From Kondoa malvinella (Eukaryota > Basidiomycota > Agaricostilbomycetes > Agaricostilbales > Kondoaceae), in assembly GCA_039545315.1 (NCBI GenBank), contig BCIM01000001.1, positions 3,443,783-3,507,782 of the forward strand: a DNA stretch of 64,000 nucleotides, given 5' to 3'. The notes under the pieces were generated by a model. That model was not told the origin of the DNA and searched no databases. It worked only from the letters and a program-made list of their open reading frames with translations. Position 1 is the first letter of the stretch. Each line of letters begins with the position of its first letter. A program made the translations under genes and the position numbers. Below are positions 57,926 to 64,000 of the stretch, one piece after another.

Positions 57926-58798
57926 TGTTTGGGAGAGAGAGAGTGTGCGGGGTAAGTAGTTCAGTGCTCATTCTAAATTCACTGCATTGCTGATAGGAAG
58001 GAATTGCATTGCATGCGCGTAATCCCATTTCGTCAGCACAGAACCTAACCATAACAGCTTCTTTAGCATTACAAAAGCCCTCAGACACATGCGCCCAGAT
58101 CTCCCGCACAGCACTGTTGAGTACATGCGTGAGATCCACACAAGCATTGTTCTCCTTTTGGCAAGAACTCGGTTCAGCTTGGTATTGACGCATTGATAGG
58201 GACAGTGAAATTTAGGATGAAGAGCCCTTAAAGTGAAAACATGCCGTATCGGCGACTTGGGTTGATCTGAAGAGCAGAGCGGAGAAAGAGAGCGAGCCAA
58301 GCCGCGTTAAAGGCTGAAGAAAAGACGAGAGAACGTGCATGAACCGCGGAACAGGGCTTCTTGTCGCACCTCCTGCCAAAGATCCGCCACGGTATATAGT
58401 GTGTGGTGAGAAGACACGTTCGCAGATGAGGCGATCCAGATAAGACTGAGTTCAGTCTCAAAATCGCACAAGCAGAAGAAGAAGGGTTAGGTGAATCTTT
58501 GATAGACCAGCATATTTGGTTCAAAAAAAGAAGTTGTACTAGTCTCCATCAAAGGCATTGCAGTGCACGACCAGCAGGAGTGCCTGCGACAAGAAAGAGG
58601 CGAAAGCGAGATGAGAATATACTAGATCTAGTAGGGTCCACTGCTGCAAAGGCAGACCGCGTGAATTAAAGACGGATGACTCCTTATGAGAGAGCCTGCT
58701 TATAAGTTGTGTGCCAGCGGTACTTCTAGAAATTCTTTGATTCTGCTCGTTGCTCTCAAACCATCATCTGACTATTTTGAAACAAGAACTCTGAAAGC
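57926..58798. other. Intergenic, divergent region between GCV1 and the G-patch gene
   Basis: This is an 873-bp divergent region holding both promoters. No gene is supported. Two overlapping minus-strand frames (58300-57968 and 58193-57816) contain a cysteine-bearing CNAKEAVM stretch, considered and set aside (see the rejected list). Confidence 0.4.
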
Positions 58799-60328
58799 AT
58801 GGAAGCAGAGACTTCAATGAAGGTACAGCGCTTTGCTATAGTCCCTCATATGGCCCCGAGCTTCCCACTTGCAACATAGCGTTCGCACGATGACGATTCC
58901 GACTCTTCCTATGGCTCCGACTTGATATCAAGGTCGCCTTCGCCTGTGTACACACATGAAGTATCAAAACAGAAGGTCGTGGTGCCGCAAAGTAGTCTGG
59001 ACACTGCGATATCTGGTGGAATAGGCTTTAAATTGCTGCAGCAAATGGGCTGGTCAGCTGGCAAAGGCTTGGGCAAGCAAGGCCAGGGTAAGCGATACTA
59101 TAGACTATGCTCTAGTATATGCTGATGCTTTGTAGGGCGCGTGGATCCTATACGAGCGCAAGAATCAGGCGTCAAGCTTGGTTTGGGGAAATATAGTCGC
59201 GATATTAAAATGCTCGACTCGACTACGCTCAACAAGAAGTCCATGGCCAGTCTCAAAATGGCCAACGAGACTGAAGCTGATCGATTAGAGCGAGAGAGCC
59301 AAGTCGCGCAGAAACAAGCTGTTAAGGATGAGATTTCAGAAACGCTGCGGGCCTTCTTTTGTGACATGTGCAATAAAGGTGGGTCATCCTTTTTGTTGTA
59401 TGTTTTGCGCTCACAAGCAGCAGGTCCATATGCGAACATCGGACAATTCAACAACCATCTGGACTCATACGACCATGCTCATGTCAAGCAAGTTGCTTCT
59501 TTTCCCTCCTTGTCCCACTCTGACACCATACACAGGCGCACTAAAGCATTACAAGCAGCAAACAAGAAGGCCAAACACGCCAGCGGGGAAATAGAGAAGC
59601 GCAACGAGCGAGAACGTAAACGCGAAGAGAAAGAAATGCTTAAATTGACTGGTGGAAAGCCAGTGCCTTCAACCTCAAATCAAGGCATGATAGCTTCTCT
59701 GCCCGTTCCTTCGACGAACGATACCAAGCCGGTCAATAAGGGGTTTATGAAAGTCGCCGCTTCCAACAGAAGTGCATGGTCGAAACCCTCAGCTTCACCA
59801 TCTACTTCTACTTCGAATAATCAGTCGTCCGTCTTTCCGCGACCGCCTGATTCTGCTCCTTCTGTTCCTCCACCGCCGCCTGATCCAGCTCAAACCATAC
59901 CACCACCTCCCTCAAATTATCAAGAGCGCTTTCATCCCGCTTCGCGCCCTTCTTACTTGGACGATCGGTCAGTAGCAAGTAGCTCTACCCACCCTATGGA
60001 ACCAACGAAAAGAGATTATAATCAATCAGCTCAACCAAAGCCGCAATCCACTTTCGCTCAAAAACCGATCAGCATGGGTTTCAAGTCCATAGCGAAGAAG
60101 CCGCCTCTTTCAATGGATGACGAAGAGGACTTTTCAGCTGAGTCTGCAGTTCAGTCGCCCCGAACAAAGAATGTGCAACCCATGAGCTTTGGTTTGAAAC
60201 CAATAGCTAAGAAACAGCCCGTGTCTATGGATGATGAGGACGAGGAAGAGATGCAGTTGACGCAGAAGAAGGCCATGCCTCTAAAAGGAGGAATGAAAAT
60301 TGGCAAGATTGGGTTTAAACCTTTGTAA
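58799..60328 (+). CDS. G-patch and C2H2 zinc-finger protein (GPATCH8-like)
   Basis: Exon 1 is MEAETSMK, with ATG at 58799-58801. After a 56-nt intron come RSHDDDSDSSYGSDL and the G-patch: GIGFKLLQQMGWSAGKGLG then KQGQG, an intron, GRVDPIRAQESGVKLGLGKY. A single C2H2 finger follows: FFCDMCNK, then ANIGQFNNHLDSYDHAHVK, that is C-x2-C and H-x5-H. A 42-nt stretch between these halves (from gtgggtcatcc near 59379) looks like an in-frame intron. A helix follows, ALQAANKKAKHASGEIEKRN with ERERKREEKEM. The C-terminus is Pro/Ser-rich with polyproline runs and a repeated motif (SMGFKSIAKK, SFGLKPIAKK, KIGFKPL). G-patches commonly recruit DEAH helicases, so a role in splicing or RNA metabolism is likely. 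The specific function is unknown. Confidence 0.82.
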
Positions 60329-60466
60329 GAGCTGTGCGAAATCAGTGCAGAAGTCAGCCTGGAGGGAGCATTTGTACTTGTGTGCTATTGTCTGAGCTGG
60401 ATCTGAGCTACGATTACAATTTCCGTCACATCAGCTTGACGCGCATCAACGAGACGGAGACGCTCC

Positions 60467-61180
60467 ATGGCAGAGGTATAGCTTGACCGCTAAGACTCTG
60501 CAACGCTTGTACTGATTATGGCCAGTAGGATCCAGCCAGTACCTTCGTCAATGTCAAATCGAATGGTTTCGTCTCTTTCTGTGCAATGTTTGCATCAAGC
60601 TGAACCCGCGAACACGCTTAGATGGCTTCAATTTCCTCTTGACGCTCAGAGCAGCTCAAGGTTCGACAGCTATGAATGATGCATGTACGCTCTTGCTCTA
60701 TTCGCCTTGAGCAGCAGCCTGATGCAGGTCAAACAGTCGGCAGTGGTTTTGAGGAAGGCACGTCAAAGGAATTCCAATGCGAATACGCGTATGTCCCTCT
60801 ATGTAGCTCTTGGATCAATCTCATAGTTCTACAGATCGAATGTTGGTGCGTCAAATCGAGTAAAGCGAATGAGCTTTCCTTATATCCAAGCAGTGGAAAA
60901 GGTCGTAGAGTACCTGGTGTACAAAGACTATCACAAGAATGAATGCAAAGCTGATACAGTGGTACGCTCATCCCTGATTGACGCGACTATACTGATTTGG
61001 TACAGCCTGATTTCGCGGACAAGATTCCTGTTGAAATGGTGCTCGAACTGTTTGTGATCCCGTTGACCCGCTTCAGCATTGTCTGATATATTTTGTGCGC
61101 AGGCTGATGGCTGCAGATTACCTTGGGTGTAAGTCATCTTTGTGTCCTTCGAGCTTTACTGAAAGTCTTTTCTAGGTTGA
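60467..61180 (+). CDS. ELC1: Elongin C (Elc1), SKP1/BTB-fold ubiquitin-ligase adaptor
   Basis: The gene was rebuilt from eight small exons with consistent phases. MAE is spliced to DPASTFVNVKSN, then DGFNFLLTLRAAQGSTAMND, then QTVGSGFEEGTSKEFQCEYA, then VEKVVEYLVYKDYHKNECKA, then PDFADKIPVEMVLELL, and the end MAADYLGC with a stop (TGA at 61178-61180). The block V.SNDGF, the E..TSKEF and IPVEMVLELLMAADYLGC motifs are diagnostic of elongin C. It links SOCS/VHL-type or elongin A receptors to cullins; in fungi it is known for RNA polymerase II ubiquitylation with Ela1/Cul3. One intron uses the unusual donor gtttgt, and the last intron splits the penultimate Cys codon so the final exon codes only GT plus TGA. 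Confidence 0.85.
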
Positions 61181-61467
61181 TCGCAAAGACGAGCCTGATG
61201 CATGTATAGGGTCAACAAGACTCAATGTACAAAGCATACAGTCTGGTAATTACACGTAGTATCAGACGTCTTCAAAGTTTGAAGAATGTTTTCGCCCGTT
61301 TTTTGGCTGCAAAGAATGCCCGAACAAGGTGTATCGCATTGCATAGTATACATGATAGATAACAACAGCTTGATACATGATTCGCCAAACGAAGCACTAC
61401 AGATATAGTGAAGGGTTCTGTCAAAGATGATGATCAGCGGCTGGCAAAAGCGCAAAAGAAGCCAGAC

Positions 61468-64000
61468 TTACGAATACAACACTCGACGGCCTTTCAAGGC
61501 ATTCCAGAGCTGATGAGATGTATCAGTCTTCTGCTAGCGTGAAGACAAGGAATACTTACACTTTGTGAACTTCTCTTGTAGCTCAGCATTCCCGATAGCT
61601 TTAGCAGCCATGGCCATTTGCCGTATCAGCTCTTGCAGTCTTCGGAATGTTCGAATAAGAGAGCCTTCAAAGACATCGGTCATCTGAAACCGCAGCATGA
61701 GTTCAGCCTTCGATCAGCAAGTGACAAGACACACTTTGCAAATCTCTGAGAATTTGGCACCCTTGCACCAAGCATAGACGGCTTCTATAAGCTCCGTCTT
61801 GAAAGAAGCAACGTATTCCGCCTCATCAACCTTGAGTTTAGCTTCCTGGCAGACTTTTGCTATCCGACGAGCAGCTTCTTGCATCGTGCGAATCGGCGCT
61901 TCGAGTTCCTTCTTGATCTTGCCTTGCGAGTCGCTCTTTTCGTCAAAGACAAAACAGCTGAGGACGGCAGCGCATTGCTCTGGATCGAGATCGTTGAAGA
62001 CACCATTGAAGACCATCTCTGTTAGCAAGAGCTCGTCTCCGGTGCTGATCTCGCATGCGACTCTGCCTTTGGTGTCGACCACATCGTCTGAATCGCAAAA
62101 GCCGAGGCGACGAAGGACACGCTTGCGATGCTTGAGCTCTTCTAGATGCAAGACACTATGTGCAGCCGAAATCTTCTTCTTGACGTCTTTCGCTTTTGCA
62201 GAGATGTCCATCTTGTGAGCATACTGGTCATATAGCGTTGGCAGATCTGGCGAGCTGGCTATCGCACTGTTTGCCATCTTGTTTTCGAGCGATTCGATTT
62301 TCTAGACACCTTTCAGCCTTTGCCTCGGTTAGAACGAAAAGGGACTCACCTTCAGAAGCTTCTTGAAGTCATCATCTACAATGCCCATGTTATCTATCGG
62401 GTCAAGCAAGGCAATGCCATCCGGGAAACGTCTCTTGACTTCTTGCACACTCTTCAAAGCGGTGTTCCGTGCTTCGACCCCCTTAATATCCTTAGGTAGG
62501 AAGATACGAATATGACTGATGCCTTCGATAGTAGACAGAAGAACAGGAAGCACGGCGAACTCGCCCTTCTCGCCTGCCGGACATGGCTGAATGCCTGTTG
62601 TAAAGTTCGAAGCTTGACCTTGCTTTGGTTTCTGAGCTGGGGCAGTGCCTTGAGCGATATGTAGCAGAACATCGACAATGTATTGCGATTGAGCTGGCTC
62701 GTCTGCTGGTAGAGGTTTGCCCTACGAGATACTGTGTGAGCAAAGCATCCATGGACGACACAAATCATGCTCACACGAGGTCCTAAACGCTTCTGGTAGT
62801 TGACTACAACACCCCAGCCAAAGTCTTGCTCGGCGTGCTTGACATGCACCAGCCGACCAGGCTGAAGGAAAGGAAGAGCATATGTTGGATGATTGAGGAC
62901 ATCACGAAGGTCTTTGGCGAGAATATCTAGCTGTTGGCGGATGTTGTAGTACTCGGATATCGCTTCTTCCTCCTCGATCTTGACTGCGTCCCGGTCGAGC
63001 TCGAGTTGTTTCAGTTCTGCACGGTGGTTTAGAGAGCAGCAAAACAATGGCAATCAGTAGCCAAACTTACGCTTTTCGTACTGAGGCATGCTCGAAGTAC
63101 TCTGGAATTGATGGAAACAATGCTCAAGCATATACTCTGGACTGATGCCTTCCACTCGCATAAGGTTAAGAATCATGTTGTACCCCAAGTGGAAAGCAGA
63201 ATCGAGTCGATCAGTCTCGCCCTTGACCATGCCTTTGGCGTTTGACGGTTCGAGCTTCTCGTCTACCATCATGACGACTATACCTCGGTCATCGAGACCT
63301 CGACGACCTGCACGACCGGACATCTGAATGTATTCACCACCGGAGAGGACTCGGAGGGAAGTTCCGTCGAACTGTCATACTTGTGAGCACTCGCCGAGGG
63401 GCATCTGCTCGAATTACCTTTCGGACATTGGCGAACACCACTGTTTTGGCGGGCATGTTCAGACCCTGACAGAATATGAGCATAAATCAGAAAAGAATGG
63501 TATTGACTCACGATAGAGAAGGTCTCGGTTGCACAAAGACACTTGATCAACCCTTCTTGGAAAAGAATCTCGATGACCTGTACACCAAGCGAATAGATTA
63601 GCCGGAGAACAGACAGACTTTCGCTTGACGCACCTCCTTCAATATCGGCAACAAACCACCATGATGTATACCAATCCCTCTCTTCAAAAGCGGCAAGATG
63701 TGTTCAATCTGCGGCAACTTGCGATCATCGTCCGACAAAGCCGATATCGCATTCATGAAGACGCTGCCGACCATTTCTTGTTCTTCTTCAGTGTTGAAAT
63801 CTAACTTCGACATTTGCAAAGCGAGCGCTTCACATTCGCGTTTGGAGAAAGCAAAAACAATGACTGGCGCGTAATTCTTGACCATAATCATTTTGACGAT
63901 TTTGTAGATATCCGATGGACCTGTTCCAGCAACATGTCAGCCAGACCGGATTACGGCTAGAAGTAAGCTGACCTTTCGTTCCTCCCTTCTTACTTTTGCC
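61468..64000 (-). CDS. MTR4: Exosome-associated RNA helicase Mtr4/Dob1 (partial, 5' end beyond the window)
   Basis: This is the Ski2-like DExH helicase C-terminal two-thirds. The window edge cuts the N-terminal RecA1 domain. Seen in order: [78 protein letters not shown] with [11 protein letters not shown] (motif VI), and the Mtr4-specific [20 protein letters not shown] then [20 protein letters not shown]. The arch/KOW part contains LEHCF...[25 protein letters not shown] and [20 protein letters not shown]. The DSHCT domain follows, with [20 protein letters not shown] and [20 protein letters not shown], ending [13 protein letters not shown] at 61468. The Mtr4 motifs separate it from cytoplasmic Ski2. 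It unwinds RNA for the nuclear exosome (DIS3) in TRAMP-type complexes. Confidence 0.93.

Noticed and set aside
57816..58300. Minus-strand cysteine-bearing frames with CVDLTHVLN and CNAKEAVM, resembling a CX9C mitochondrial protein (Cmc1/Cmc2 type)
   Set aside because: The cysteine spacing does not give a twin CX9C under any splice I tried, no proper start Met-His-Pro is present, and the frames run into the GCV1 5' coding exon.
61222..61455. Possible C-terminal extension of MTR4 through a further exon (SASFGESCIKLLL)
   Set aside because: The added sequence does not resemble the conserved Mtr4 end, and a TAA at 61468-61470 already closes the frame.
1..64000. Transposons, CRISPR arrays, rRNA, tRNA genes, long tandem repeats
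   Set aside because: I looked for transposase or reverse-transcriptase motifs, repeated direct blocks and cloverleaf-like sequences and saw nothing convincing. A tRNA search program and self-alignment were not available.

Overview
This window is nuclear DNA of a basidiomycete fungus, from an intron-dense and gene-dense genome. The evidence is many short introns (mostly about 40-70 nt, GT-AG with CTGAY-like branch sites), short intergenic gaps, and recognisable fungal families. These include a DFCLWAPPEPNS-type macrophage-activating-glycoprotein homologue (a basidiomycete family), a group III hybrid histidine kinase, a Sog2/RAM protein, an Aur1-type inositol phosphorylceramide synthase, Met30, and GT15 mannosyltransferase. 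I could not fix the genus. Most gene models were rebuilt by eye from six-frame translations, so internal splice sites are only given where I checked them.

Layout, left to right. 0.1-3.6 kb holds minus-strand coding-like segments that I could only partly interpret (a possible phosphotransferase-like gene and an unrecognised gene). 3.8-9.4 kb: secreted GPI-type MP88-like glycoprotein and the exosome nuclease DIS3/RRP44. 9.4-11.6 kb: aprataxin (HNT3) and eIF1 (SUI1). 11.9-14.6 kb: MET30 F-box/WD40 sulfur regulator, with two tandem RTCACRTG boxes upstream. 15-20.6 kb: phosphotransferase-like protein, an ACS-type MFS transporter, and a divergently transcribed SMP-30/gluconolactonase. 20.8-24.3 kb: BCD1 snoRNP factor and an SPX-RING protein. 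24.4-31 kb: a Ser-rich single-pass membrane protein and the NIK1-type osmosensor kinase. 31.5-39.5 kb: a RhoGEF and the RAM-network LRR protein SOG2. 39.6-51.1 kb: GT15 mannosyltransferase, Hst3/Hst4-type sirtuin, wax-synthase-like acyltransferase, a second MFS transporter and a GH1 beta-glucosidase. 52-57.9 kb: an unknown HExxH protein, AUR1, EMC4, SEM1/DSS1 and GCV1. 58.8-64 kb: a G-patch zinc-finger protein, elongin C, and MTR4 (cut by the window edge).

Most genes are housekeeping and their adjacency need not mean shared function. Themes that do recur are RNA surveillance (DIS3, MTR4, BCD1), cell wall, secretory pathway and polarity (NIK1, RhoGEF, SOG2, GT15, AUR1, EMC4), and two transporter-plus-enzyme pairs that could be small catabolic modules. 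I saw no convincing transposon, CRISPR array, rRNA or tRNA. No clearly new biological system was found. The most interesting points are the paired CDEI-like boxes before MET30, a PIP-box-like tail on the sirtuin, a GC-AG intron splitting the histidine-kinase H-box, an aprataxin that lacks its zinc-finger cysteines, and very small exons in eIF1 and elongin C.
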